A DNA stretch of 64,000 bases from positions 3,565 to 67,564 of the forward strand of contig DS990265.1 in the NCBI GenBank assembly GCA_000155435.1. The letters run 5' to 3'. Numbering within the stretch: position 1 is the first letter of the stretch; every line of letters begins with the position of its first letter. Under the pieces are notes generated by a model. The model did no database searches. It was given only the letters and a program-made list of their open reading frames with translations, and was not told where the DNA came from. The DNA is from Clostridiales bacterium 1_7_47FAA (GTDB lineage: Bacteria; Bacillota; Clostridia; Lachnospirales; Lachnospiraceae). The position numbers and the translations under genes were made by a program. Positions 43,257 to 51,566 of this stretch are shown here, one piece after another.

Positions 43257-44533
43257 ATCGCTGCCTCCAAATAATCCATAAAACTTTCTTCCAGCCCATA
43301 ACGCACCAGCTGCCCCCTCTGCTCCGGGGTAAAACGGCATGGCTCGCCCCTGAGGAGTTTAATCAGATGTGCTTTCAGGATACCGGATATACCGTGGTTA
43401 TCCAGTATGTTGAACCCCACCGGCTTCCCGTCCTGAATGACGGCCTGAAGGTAAAAACCTTTATTATTGTTGGTGTATGTATAGGTGTCCCCGGTCAGGC
43501 GGTTATCTCCCAGGCCGATGAAATCCATATCCAGGAAATGGGTGATATTGTGCAGGATATTGCCGTCCGTCCCATCCGCCACACCGGCCATGTTGCGTCC
43601 GGCCACGCGGCCCTGGACCCCTGCGTTGGCCCACAGCCCGATGATCTGGGTCTGGCCGGACTGCATGTTGTTGCCCTGACAGCAGTCGCCTGCGGCGAAA
43701 ATGTCCCTGGCGCTGGTATGCATGCGCTCATCCACCACGATTCCCCTGTCAATGGTAATCTCATCTGGGTCCAATATTCCGGTGCATGCCCTGGTTCCTA
43801 TGTTTAATATGAGCATTTCCGTCTCAAGGCAGCTGCCGTCCCCCAGATGGACCGTGTAGCCTGTGACATTTCCCTGTCCGTCCACATGTTCCTCTGCTGA
43901 TGTGATGGCCTGCCCGAAGGCCATATCCATGCCCATGGCCCGGATGCGTTCCTCTATGATCTCCGATACCTGGGGATATGCCGCCAGCGCAAATATGTGG
44001 GGCGCCATGTCGGCCAGGGTCACGTGGATGCCCTTCTTATGCAGGAGTTCCGCCACCTTGATTCCCACCATGGAAGCGCCTACCACCACTGCGTCTTTAT
44101 AATCCCTGGTCGCAAGGGCATCATGGAGACGGACCGCATCCTCTACCGTCCTCATGCAGAATGCCCCTTTAAGGCCTGCAAATGAGCCGGGCACAAACGC
44201 CGAGGCCCCGGTTGCAACCAGTATCCTGTCGTAATGCCTTGTTTGTCCGTCCTCAGTTATAACAGCCTTTTCCCGTGCATTTACAGCCTTAACCTTTGTA
44301 TGGGTGATGAAGCTGGCCTTATAGCGGCCCGCGATTTCTTCCAGGGTGCCAAAGGGGAACATCCCCTCAAAGGGCAGGCGCCCGGCTGTATAATAAGTGG
44401 TAAGCATGGGGTTGTAGGGCGGCAGAGCCGTATCACTGTATATATCAATGGCGGCATCACAGCCAGCTTCCCGGATGGCGGCCAGCCCATGATAGCCCGC
44501 GCACCCGAATCCTATAATTGCAAAACGTTCCAT
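43253..44533 (-). CDS. FAD-dependent NAD(P)-disulfide-type oxidoreductase
   Basis: The 426-aa flavoprotein has two Rossmann folds (FAIIGFGCAGYHGLAAIREAG and DAVVVGASMVGIKVAELLHKKG) and the FAD segment DIFAAGDCCQ, similar to NADH:rubredoxin or nitrite reductase-type reductases. It overlaps the molybdoenzyme start by four bases, so it likely shuttles electrons between NAD(P)H and the 4Fe-4S and molybdenum subunits. It is the first gene of the operon; no clear promoter was seen in the 272-base region upstream. Confidence 0.9.
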   Translation of the reverse strand: MERFAIIGFGCAGYHGLAAIREAGCDAAIDIYSDTALPPYNPMLTTYYTAGRLPFEGMFPFGTLEEIAGRYKASFITHTKVKAVNAREKAVITEDGQTRHYDRILVATGASAFVPGSFAGLKGAFCMRTVEDAVRLHDALATRDYKDAVVVGASMVGIKVAELLHKKGIHVTLADMAPHIFALAAYPQVSEIIEERIRAMGMDMAFGQAITSAEEHVDGQGNVTGYTVHLGDGSCLETEMLILNIGTRACTGILDPDEITIDRGIVVDERMHTSARDIFAAGDCCQGNNMQSGQTQIIGLWANAGVQGRVAGRNMAGVADGTDGNILHNITHFLDMDFIGLGDNRLTGDTYTYTNNNKGFYLQAVIQDGKPVGFNILDNHGISGILKAHLIKLLRGEPCRFTPEQRGQLVRYGLEESFMDYLEAAI

Positions 44534-44626
44534 GACTGCGTATCAGCCCCTTTCCGTATTGTCTTTCTTCTATGACTTTCTTCTGTTATATTTCTTCTGT
44601 TATCTTTCTTCCCTAATCCATAAAGC

Positions 44627-44661
44627 GGCAAAAAAGGATGCGTACGGCATCCCTTTTTGCC
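44627..44661 (-). terminator. Hairpin terminator downstream of the APC permease
   Basis: GGCAAAAAAGGATGC pairs with GCATCCCTTTTTGCC around a short loop. On the minus strand the descending arm contains a T6 run, and it lies downstream of the permease gene and upstream of the FAD oxidoreductase. Confidence 0.65.
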
Positions 44662-44663
44662 CA

Positions 44664-44750
44664 GAGCGTGTCTGGAAATTACATCCTGCCATGCGTGCGT
44701 CCCGCTTTGCAGGGCGTACGGATGGCGGGATTGAAATCCCAAACACGCTC
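44664..44750. repeat. Palindromic element, about 87 bp
   Basis: GAGCGTGTCTGGAAATTACA (44664-44683, continuing to 44692) is mirrored by a right arm ending CCCAAACACGCTC (44722-44750). It shares the GTGT-C/T-TG-AAA core with the element at 11252-11376. It overlaps no gene and follows the terminator; it could form a long hairpin in the permease transcript tail. Confidence 0.65.
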
Positions 44751-44805
44751 CAGGGTCCTGTGCCACAGCAACCCTTTTATCTGCATATCATTTAAATCAG
44801 TTTCA

Positions 44806-46176
44806 TTATTTCTCTTTTGATGCGGCTGCTTCCATGCGGACCGCGCCCCGGGCGCCCTCTGCCTTCTTGGATGCCACGTATTTGTAACGTACCTGTGTAT
44901 ATACAAACAGAATCACGATATAGATGACACAGCAGATGGCTGCCGGTACCGTCAGGTCTGACAGGTTAACGTAAGAGGTTCCCAGCATCAGGAATCCAAT
45001 GAAAAGAAGGATTGTATGTAAGGTGCTGTCCTTCATATAAAATGCGGACTTCTTATATTCCTCAGGCAGATGCTTCGGCAGGTTCCAGCATGCCAGCAGG
45101 ACCATGAATTCTGTAATCATATCGGTTCCCACGCCCATGTTGGAAATCAGTGTCAGGTCCATTCCCGTAACAAGGGGAAGCGCACCCATGACAAAGAACA
45201 CACCCAGGATGATGACCGGAACGCCGTTTTTATTTTCCTCCGCGCATTTCTCAGGAAGCCAGCCCTCTTTGGCCGCTGCCTGGAGTCCGCGGGTCACCCA
45301 GCTCAATGTTCCGTTCAGGGTGGTCAGCAGTGCGAACATGGCGCCGCCGAATACAAAGAAAAGATACAGCCAGGTTGGGAAAATCTCCTGCGCAACCAGG
45401 GTAAGGTTCTGGAACGCCACATCCTCAATGGGCAGCACCCCGGCTGCCACGATGCCGATCAGCGCGTAGAATACGGCTACGATGGAAGTGGACAGGATGA
45501 TTACCTTGGGTATGGTCTTCGACGGTTCGATGATATCATCGCCGTTCTCAGCAACGAACTTCGCGCCGCCGCAGGCAAAGCTTAAAAGCGCAACACCTGT
45601 AAAGAAGTTCTTAGGTCCGTTGGGCATGATGTTCTTAGTTGCCAGGTTCAAGGTTCCCCAGTTAACCTTTGGAAGACCGAATATGATGAATGTAAACAGG
45701 CTGACCATCAGGAAGGCAACCATACATTTCTGGACCTTGGCACTGGACTGGAGTCCGATCATATTAACGCCGGTACAGACAACCAGTGCAAACATGGCTA
45801 TGAGTGATTCGTTAAAGCCAGTGAAAATGGAGCAGAAGTAACTTGCAAAACCTTTTGCAAATGTTGCAATCAGCACCTGGCTCAGCACGAACATGCCGAT
45901 GTACATGAAACCTGCCTTGTCTCCCATCAGACGCTTCACATATGTATAGCCTGCGCCGGATGCCGGTATGGTGGATGTCAGGATGATGAACGGGACACAT
46001 GTCACGATTGCTAAAAGCGCGCCCAGGATGAATGCCAGCGGTGTGCCGTGGCCCGTAAGGCCGATTACAACGCCGGTCAGCACCATGATCCCTGAACCGA
46101 TGATCTGTCCGACAGCCAGTCCCATACAGTCGCTGAAGCCTATCTTTTTATGGGTGTTTTCTTTGGTATTACTCAT
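44806..46176 (-). CDS. APC family amino acid permease
   Basis: The 456-aa carrier has twelve hydrophobic segments and the APC N-terminal motif GLAVGQIIGSGIMVLTGVVIG (GSG substrate loop in helix 1) and the helix-6 region ALLSFACGGAKFVAENGDDII. It is encoded 47 bases downstream of a MalY-like lyase and probably imports that enzyme's sulfur amino acid substrate or a related amino acid. Confidence 0.92.
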   Translation of the reverse strand: MSNTKENTHKKIGFSDCMGLAVGQIIGSGIMVLTGVVIGLTGHGTPLAFILGALLAIVTCVPFIILTSTIPASGAGYTYVKRLMGDKAGFMYIGMFVLSQVLIATFAKGFASYFCSIFTGFNESLIAMFALVVCTGVNMIGLQSSAKVQKCMVAFLMVSLFTFIIFGLPKVNWGTLNLATKNIMPNGPKNFFTGVALLSFACGGAKFVAENGDDIIEPSKTIPKVIILSTSIVAVFYALIGIVAAGVLPIEDVAFQNLTLVAQEIFPTWLYLFFVFGGAMFALLTTLNGTLSWVTRGLQAAAKEGWLPEKCAEENKNGVPVIILGVFFVMGALPLVTGMDLTLISNMGVGTDMITEFMVLLACWNLPKHLPEEYKKSAFYMKDSTLHTILLFIGFLMLGTSYVNLSDLTVPAAICCVIYIVILFVYTQVRYKYVASKKAEGARGAVRMEAAASKEK

Positions 46177-46223
46177 TCTAAAATTTCCCCCTTATTAGTA
46201 GAGTTTTACATTGATAGCATTTC

Positions 46224-47393
46224 TTACTTTACATACTTGTCATACATCATTGCCATCTGTTCCAGTCCCTTTATAAGCGTGTCCCTGGTACATCCGATAT
46301 TGAGCCTCATGAATCCCTCTGCCTGGGTTCCGTAATGGCTTCCATCCCCCAGGGCCAGTCCGTACTCTTTTGCAAGGATTGATGTCAGCTCCCCGCTGCT
46401 TTTTCCAAAGCAGGTCATATCCAGCCACATAAGGAAGGTGCCCTCATGTTTTGTGACCTGTACCCTGGGCATGTGTTCCGCCGCAAACGAATTGACGGTT
46501 TCAGCATTGCCTTTAAGGTAGGCCAGCTGTTCGTCCACCCACGCATCCCCGTGTGTGTAGGCTGCCTCCATGGCTGTGAACGCAAGGTCGCATGGACCGA
46601 ACATCCAGCACGCATCATAGCTGTCTGATATCTTCTGCTTTAATTCCGGGTTAGGAATGATCATGCAGGAGGAACCCAGGCCAGCCATGTTAAAGGTCTT
46701 GCTGATGGCAGTGTAAACCACCAGCCTGTCATAAATCGTTTCGAACTTTCCTGCCGTGGTGTAGGGACGTGCCATTCCGAAATCAGCATGGATCTCATCG
46801 CTTAACAGGTATACGCCGTACTGCACGCACAGCTCCACAATGCGCTCCATCTCTTCCCTTGTCCATACGCGGCCGATGGGGTTGTGGGGGTTGCAGATGA
46901 CGGCTGCCTGAACGCCATTCTTCAGTTCTTCCTCAAATGCCTGAAAGTTAATGCTGTAATAATTATCCTTATGGTCCAGAGGACAGTCCACCAATGTGTG
47001 GCCGCTGTTCTTAACAGCTGCAAAGAACGGGTCGTATACCGGTGTAAACACCAGGACCTTCCCTCCCTTTGGCACTACTGCGTTCAGGGTGAAATAAATA
47101 CCTGTCACCACGCCGTAGCTCAGCAGCATCCAGTCCGTATCCGGCCTCCACTGATGGCGGCGCTCCCACCATCCCTGGATTGCCGTATACACGCTGTCCA
47201 ACGGCTCGCTGTATCCGATGACCGGATGGTCACAGCGTTCCTTGATGGCATCCAGGATTTCCGGCACGGACGCAAAATCCGTATCTGCTATCCAGAACGG
47301 CAGCAGCCCGTCCTTCTGCCCAAATGCATACTGCTTGTTCCACTTAATGCTGGTTGTTCCTCTGCGGTCAATCGCTTTGTCAAAATCGTACAT
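46224..47393 (-). CDS. MalY/PatB family PLP-dependent C-S lyase
   Basis: The 389-aa protein is of the cystathionine beta-lyase-like MalY/PatB aminotransferase class. Key segments are LPFWIADTDFASVPEI, VTGIYFTLNAVVPKGGKV, NPHNPIGRVWTREEMERIVELC and the PLP lysine in YTAISKTFNMAGLGSSC. Such enzymes split cystathionine or cysteine conjugates to pyruvate, ammonia and a thiol. The ATG at 47393 is preferred over the GTG at 47399 because of AAGGA nine bases before it. The promoter at 47488-47516 and repeated sequences upstream suggest regulation. Confidence 0.93.
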   Translation of the reverse strand: MYDFDKAIDRRGTTSIKWNKQYAFGQKDGLLPFWIADTDFASVPEILDAIKERCDHPVIGYSEPLDSVYTAIQGWWERRHQWRPDTDWMLLSYGVVTGIYFTLNAVVPKGGKVLVFTPVYDPFFAAVKNSGHTLVDCPLDHKDNYYSINFQAFEEELKNGVQAAVICNPHNPIGRVWTREEMERIVELCVQYGVYLLSDEIHADFGMARPYTTAGKFETIYDRLVVYTAISKTFNMAGLGSSCMIIPNPELKQKISDSYDACWMFGPCDLAFTAMEAAYTHGDAWVDEQLAYLKGNAETVNSFAAEHMPRVQVTKHEGTFLMWLDMTCFGKSSGELTSILAKEYGLALGDGSHYGTQAEGFMRLNIGCTRDTLIKGLEQMAMMYDKYVK

Positions 47394-47434
47394 AACCACA
47401 TATCCTTTCTTTACTGGTATTGGCGGCAGCCATT

Positions 47435-47505
47435 CCTGTTATGTTTATGACAAGTTTACATGGCGCTATCGTCTACTCATGTTATGTATTATAACAAGTT
47501 ACATG
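47435..47505. promoter_or_regulatory. Two direct copies of a 29-bp sequence, candidate operators for the MalY operon
   Basis: Two closely similar sequences (CCTGTTATGTTTATGACAAG at 47435-47454 and its continuation, and the matching stretch at 47477-47505) are offset by 42 bases, four helical turns. One covers the -10 box of the promoter. A weaker third copy is near 47608-47626. They resemble sites for a dimeric repressor; the protein is unknown. Confidence 0.5.
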
Positions 47506-47516
47506 TGGCTTTGCAA
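47488..47516 (-). promoter_or_regulatory. Promoter of the MalY-permease operon
   Basis: Minus-strand TTGCAA (47511-47516) and TATAAT (47488-47493) are 17 bases apart, 94 bases upstream of the MalY ATG. Confidence 0.75.
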
Positions 47517-47654
47517 CTGTTTACCGTTATTCTTTTGTAAGATATCGCCTGTTTTTCGCTTTTGCACAAATATTATATGGTGGTTTTGTGCACTATTACA
47601 GATTTATCTTGTTATTATATATTACATGTACGCTTGTTAAGTTCTTGACAATAT

Positions 47655-47695
47655 AAAAGCACCTATCTTGATACATGACAAGATTAGGTGCTTTT
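47655..47695. terminator. Hairpin terminator
   Basis: AAAAGCACCTATCTTG and CAAGATTAGGTGCTTTT form a stem of about 16 bp with an 8-base loop. T-rich tails exist on both strands. On the minus strand it lies 350 bases past the DUF554 gene stop. Confidence 0.7.
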
Positions 47696-47740
47696 ATGGC
47701 TGATTCCTATTATTTTCCAATAACTGCTGCTGTTTTCCTT

Positions 47741-47806
47741 ATTTCAATCCACGCTCGGTATATTGTCGAAGTGCGACTGCACCCTACGTAGATGCGTGGT
47801 TGACCT
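47741..47806. repeat. Two degenerate type I-C CRISPR-like repeats in opposite orientation
   Basis: On the minus strand 47741-47777 begins GTCGCACT and ends GAGCGTGGATTGAAAT, the two ends of a type I-C CRISPR repeat, with a diverged middle. On the plus strand 47778-47806 reads TGCACCCTACGTAGATGCG then TGGTTGA, again like the core of a type I-C repeat. There is no array, no regular spacer and no cas gene here. The remaining stretch to 48042 holds no gene. Confidence 0.4.
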
Positions 47807-47957
47807 CATGGCAGCAGGGGATACCGATTACTCTCCGCCCACCACTGCCGTTAAGTTTGTTTTTGGCAATTCATCCTACCACCTTAGAGGATGGGAGAAT
47901 CCTTGTTAATATTTGTTAAATCCTTTCACATCGCTTCCATAATACCGGCGGCGCTCC

Positions 47958-48050
47958 TGGCATCCGGCATCGATATCCAGCATCCGATATCCGCATCCGA
48001 TATCCGACAATATCCGCGTCCAGCATCGGCATCCGGCATCCGTCAGCCGA
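47958..48050. repeat. Degenerate short tandem repeats downstream of the DUF554 gene
   Basis: Copies of GCATCCGG and GATATCC alternate irregularly in this stretch, starting at the end of the DUF554 coding sequence (stop at 48043). It lies in non-coding DNA; no meaning is assigned. Confidence 0.65.
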
Positions 48051-48732
48051 TTCCAAGAGCCGTCAGGATTGTAACTGCCACGGGCGGCACCAGAAGGGCC
48101 GGAAGCAGGTTCAAGGTCTTAATCTGCTTGATATTCAGGATGCCCAGTCCGCTGCTTAGGATCAGTATCCCGCCCACCAGGCTGATTTCCGTCATGAGCG
48201 GGTCCGTGATGAACGGCTCGATTACCCTGGCAAGCATATAGATGCTTCCCTGCCAGCAGAACAGGACGCCCGCAGAGATGGCAACCCCAAACCCAAAGGT
48301 TGAACTAAGTACAATGGAGGTAATCCCGTCCAGAATGGCATTGGTAAACAGGAAGGTATTATCTCCCTGCAAAGCGCTCTGCATAGGCCCAAGGATGGAA
48401 AGCGTGCCCGCGCAGAACAAAAGGATGGCGGTCGACAGCCCCTGCGCAAGGTTGGAACCCTTTGATATCTTAGAAACCACCCGGTCAAATGCAGACGCCA
48501 GGTCCAGCCTTGTCCCAATCAGGCCGCCCAGCGCCAGGCTCACAATAAATAATACATGATACCTGGATTCCGGCATGGCCTGGACAATGGAGTTGATTCC
48601 CAGTCCGGTTGCCGCCAGCCCCATGGCATCCATCATGACTGTTTTATACTTTTCCCCGATTCCTTTTTTTAATGTGCTTCCCACTATGCTTCCTATGAGT
48701 ATGGTACTTGTATTGGCAATTGTTCCAATCAT
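48043..48732 (-). CDS. DUF554 family membrane protein
   Basis: The 229-aa protein has about six to seven membrane segments and the start MIGTIANTSTILIGSIVGSTLKKG that marks the DUF554 (YdfK-like) family. Conserved Gly-rich helices follow (GLAATGLGINSIVQAM, CAGTLSILGPMQSALQGD). Function is not established for the family. It lies downstream of spmA on the same strand but with a 165-base gap. Confidence 0.9.
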   Translation of the reverse strand: MIGTIANTSTILIGSIVGSTLKKGIGEKYKTVMMDAMGLAATGLGINSIVQAMPESRYHVLFIVSLALGGLIGTRLDLASAFDRVVSKISKGSNLAQGLSTAILLFCAGTLSILGPMQSALQGDNTFLFTNAILDGITSIVLSSTFGFGVAISAGVLFCWQGSIYMLARVIEPFITDPLMTEISLVGGILILSSGLGILNIKQIKTLNLLPALLVPPVAVTILTALGIG

Positions 48733-48897
48733 GGTCCTGTTATCCCCTTTATCCGTATTTTAATCCATTTTAATTCTTAGCTGTAATTCTTAGCTGTACT
48801 TCATACGATTTTGACTTATTATGTATTATATCATGTTTGTCGGCGAAGTAAAGAGGAATTATAAATAATTTTTCCGGCCGCCGGAAGACGGAGGACT

Positions 48898-49572
48898 TCA
48901 TGTTCCCCGCCTTCCGTCCATAATCCTGCAGAATATCACCGCAGCCACCGTGGATATGAAGGTGGCCACCAGCGACGGTCCCACAATGGCCGTGGGGTTC
49001 ACGCTGCCGTACTGGCTGCGGTATGCAATCATGTTCATGGGAATCAGCTGCAGGGATGAGATATTGATAATCAGGAAGGTGCACATTTCATTGCTGGCCG
49101 TTCCCTCGGGAACAGGTCCACGCCTTTTTCCCGGCGCGCGCCCTGTATCCCGTGCGCCTCCTGTATCCTGCGCAGTCCCTGTATCCTGCGCACACCTGCG
49201 CTCCTCCTCCACTGCCTTAAGCTCTTCCATGGCCCTGATACCTGCCGGGGTTGCGGCCCAGCCAAGTCCCAGTATGTTGGCAATCATGTTTACCGCAATC
49301 TGTTTCCTGGCCTCGCCTTCCGGCGCAAGACGCGGAAAGAGGAAGGTCAGGAGAGGGGACATCCTTCTGGCCAGCTGATCTACCAGACCTGAACGGTGGC
49401 CGATTTCCAACACCCCGGTCCACAAGGACATGACGCCCAGCATGGTGATACACAGGGTTACCGCCTCCTTTGACGACTGAAGGGCGCCCTCGGTCACAGC
49501 TGACAGCTGGCCGTGCAAAGCCCCCCACAAAATACCTGTTATCATCATTCCGGCCCAAAGATAATTAAGCAT
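48898..49572 (-). CDS. spmA: Spore maturation protein A with repeat insert
   Basis: The 224-aa protein has the SpmA pattern: MLNYLWAGMMITGILWGALHG, LCITMLGVMSLWTGVLEIGHRSGLVD, NMIANILGLGWAATPAGIRAMEEL and CTFLIINISSLQLIPMNMIAYRSQYGS. Between residues about 125 and 155 a hydrophilic insert contains QDTG/RDTG repeats that are coded by an 18-bp DNA repeat, not expected in the family. It acts with SpmB, encoded 23 kb away in this window rather than next to it. Confidence 0.92.
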   Translation of the reverse strand: MLNYLWAGMMITGILWGALHGQLSAVTEGALQSSKEAVTLCITMLGVMSLWTGVLEIGHRSGLVDQLARRMSPLLTFLFPRLAPEGEARKQIAVNMIANILGLGWAATPAGIRAMEELKAVEEERRCAQDTGTAQDTGGARDTGRAPGKRRGPVPEGTASNEMCTFLIINISSLQLIPMNMIAYRSQYGSVNPTAIVGPSLVATFISTVAAVIFCRIMDGRRGT

Positions 49573-49598
49573 ATGTAAACCATCCTGTCTGCATTATT

Positions 49599-49832
49599 TC
49601 ATTCTATCCTATATGTATTCCGTGACACCAGGCCGTATACCATATGGTCCCGGGCTTCTGCCATCCTGTGTATCCCGGATTTGTATCCCGGATTTTTCAA
49701 AATCAGGATTATTTGCAAAAACATTACTAAAAAACAAATGATACATGACAAAATCATTACCGCTGCCCCCGGAATCCATTTTCCCCTTCTGTCCCCTAAA
49801 ACCATTTTCCGTAATATATCCCCGCTCCGCAT
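49599..49832 (-). CDS. Hypothetical small single-pass membrane protein
   Basis: This 77-residue reading frame contains a strongly hydrophobic stretch, VMILSCIICFLVMFLQIILIL, flanked by basic residues. It lies between spmA and a choline-binding-repeat gene on the other strand. The start is uncertain because no good ribosome site precedes the ATG at 49832, and no family is recognised, so it may not be real. Confidence 0.25.
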   Translation of the reverse strand: MRSGDILRKMVLGDRRGKWIPGAAVMILSCIICFLVMFLQIILILKNPGYKSGIHRMAEARDHMVYGLVSRNTYRIE

Positions 49833-49944
49833 AATGGATCCAGACGCATTGTTACAGTGCGTCCGCGAAATCAATGAATCCGTAAGAAAGCTTACGCTGA
49901 ACGCGCCAAATATTACGGTTCTTTACGGTTCCCTGACTTCGGTT

Positions 49945-49973
49945 GACCTTGGAGCGGCTCCATAGTATATTCT
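49945..49973 (+). promoter_or_regulatory. Promoter of the choline-binding-repeat gene with palindrome in spacer
   Basis: TTGACC (49945-49950) and TATATT (49968-49973) are 17 bases apart. The spacer holds the perfect palindrome GGAGCGGCTCC (49953-49963), a possible operator. It points to the gene at 50073. Confidence 0.6.
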
Positions 49974-50072
49974 CAACCATGTCAGATATGACGCCGGTGC
50001 AGCAGGGCCGTACGCCCCATGAAGGCAGGCCCTGTGCACCACCCCCCGATAATTGAAAGGAGAGAATGGATC

Positions 50073-51500
50073 ATGAAAAAACAGACAAAATGGTTTATAA
50101 TACCCTGCGCGGCATTAGGACTTACCCTTGGAAGCGCCCTTGTATCATTTGCAGCAACCGGATGGGCAGAGGAAAATGGGGAATGGGTATATTATCAGAA
50201 GGACGGCAGCAAGGCAACGGATGTGTTCGCCAAATCCGGCAACAACTGGTTCTACCTTGATTCAGACGGGACCATGGCAAAAAGCCAGCTGATTGAAAAG
50301 GACGACAATTACTATTATGTAAACTCAGCCGGAGCCATGGTAACCAGCGAATGGAGGGAGGTTGAGAATGAGGATGCGGGCGGCGATGAGCCGGACACCT
50401 ACTGGTATTACCTCCAGTCCAACGGCAAGGCCGTGAAGAAATCCGGCAGCAGCAACAACGTCAAGTTCGTAACCCTTCCCAACGCCTCAGGACAGGGCAG
50501 ATACACCTTTGACGAGGAAGGCCGCATGCTCTTTGGCTGGATTGACGAGAGCGGGGAAATGCTCACGGATGACGATGCCTGGAAAAGCGGGATGTACTAC
50601 TGCGGCGAGAACGGCGATGGCCGTGTAGCCACCGGCTGGAAATACATTACCGCTGAAAACGATGAGGACACGGAGCGTGAGGGCGACGGCTACTGGTTCT
50701 ACTTTGCCACCAACGGCAAGAAGACCAAGGACAATGACAATAAGAAAATCAACGGGCGCAAATACCGTTTTGACGAAAACGGCGCCGCACATTTTGAATG
50801 GTACAATAATCCAGGCACTGCTTCCGGTTCCAATGCAGTAAACAAATTCTACAGCTCAGAGGAACAGTGCTGGATGTCCACGGGCTGGTTCAAGGCCATC
50901 CCCAACGAGGACATTGACCCCGAGGGCCATGATGACGGCGACGAGCAGTGGTACTATGCTGATTCCAGCGGCGACCTGGCAATGGCTGAAATCAAGAAAA
51001 TCAACGGCCAGTCCTATGGATTCGACCAGTACGGCAAAATGCTCCACGGCCTTTACAAAATTGAATTTGAGGAAAACGGCAAGACCATCCGCACGGCTGA
51101 GGAAATCGAATCCTTTGATGACCTGCCGGATGAGGACGAAGACGGCGTATTCGTATACTACTTCGCAGATTCACCAAAGGAAGGCGCCATGAAGACAGGT
51201 ACGGTTACCATCGAACTGGACGGCGACAAATACGCCTACAGCTTCCAGAAATCCGGTAGCAAAAAGGGCGCGGGCATCGACGGTATCGACAGCGACTCCA
51301 TCTACATCAAGGGTAGAAGGATTGAGGCCGAGGAAGGCACCAAATACCAGCCATTCACCTACAAGGATGAGACCTATCTGATCAGCACCGCAGGCAAGCT
51401 GATGAAGAACAAGAAAAACATCAAGGATTCCGACGATACCTACTATAAGACAGACAGCAAGGGAATTATTGTCGATTCTGGAAGTGAAAAACTGGACTGA
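50073..51500 (+). CDS. Secreted protein with cell wall/choline-binding repeats
   Basis: The ATG at 50073 follows AAAGGAGAG and gives a signal peptide (MKKQTKWFIIPCAALGLTLG to VSFA). The 475-aa mature part is built from choline-binding-type repeats (GWAEENGEWVYYQKDGS, NNWFYLDSDGTMAKS, NGKKTKDNDNKKINGRKYRFDENG) with acidic inserts rich in Asp and Glu between them. No enzyme domain is apparent. Such proteins attach to wall polymers and act as surface adhesins or modular scaffolds. It stands alone on the plus strand. Confidence 0.9.
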   Translation: MKKQTKWFIIPCAALGLTLGSALVSFAATGWAEENGEWVYYQKDGSKATDVFAKSGNNWFYLDSDGTMAKSQLIEKDDNYYYVNSAGAMVTSEWREVENEDAGGDEPDTYWYYLQSNGKAVKKSGSSNNVKFVTLPNASGQGRYTFDEEGRMLFGWIDESGEMLTDDDAWKSGMYYCGENGDGRVATGWKYITAENDEDTEREGDGYWFYFATNGKKTKDNDNKKINGRKYRFDENGAAHFEWYNNPGTASGSNAVNKFYSSEEQCWMSTGWFKAIPNEDIDPEGHDDGDEQWYYADSSGDLAMAEIKKINGQSYGFDQYGKMLHGLYKIEFEENGKTIRTAEEIESFDDLPDEDEDGVFVYYFADSPKEGAMKTGTVTIELDGDKYAYSFQKSGSKKGAGIDGIDSDSIYIKGRRIEAEEGTKYQPFTYKDETYLISTAGKLMKNKKNIKDSDDTYYKTDSKGIIVDSGSEKLD

Positions 51501-51525
51501 CAGGAATGATATACACCGATTTAAC

Positions 51526-51556
51526 TTGACTTTCCCCCGGGTACATGGGGTATAAT
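51526..51556 (+). promoter_or_regulatory. MerR-type promoter with 19-bp spacer
   Basis: TTGACT (51526-51531) and TATAAT (51551-51556) are separated by 19 bases, longer than usual, and the spacer carries CCCC...GGGG inverted repeats. This is the layout bound by MerR-family activators, which retwist such promoters. It drives the YitT-like gene, and a MerR gene lies next to that gene. Confidence 0.75.
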
Positions 51557-51566
51557 GTAGCAGACA

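Noticed and set aside
47741-47806. Functional CRISPR array
   Set aside because: Only two diverged, oppositely oriented repeat-like sequences exist, without spacers or cas genes.
49681-49965. 94-residue plus-strand ORF before the choline-binding gene
   Set aside because: No ribosome site, no domain, and it overlaps the predicted promoter at 49945.
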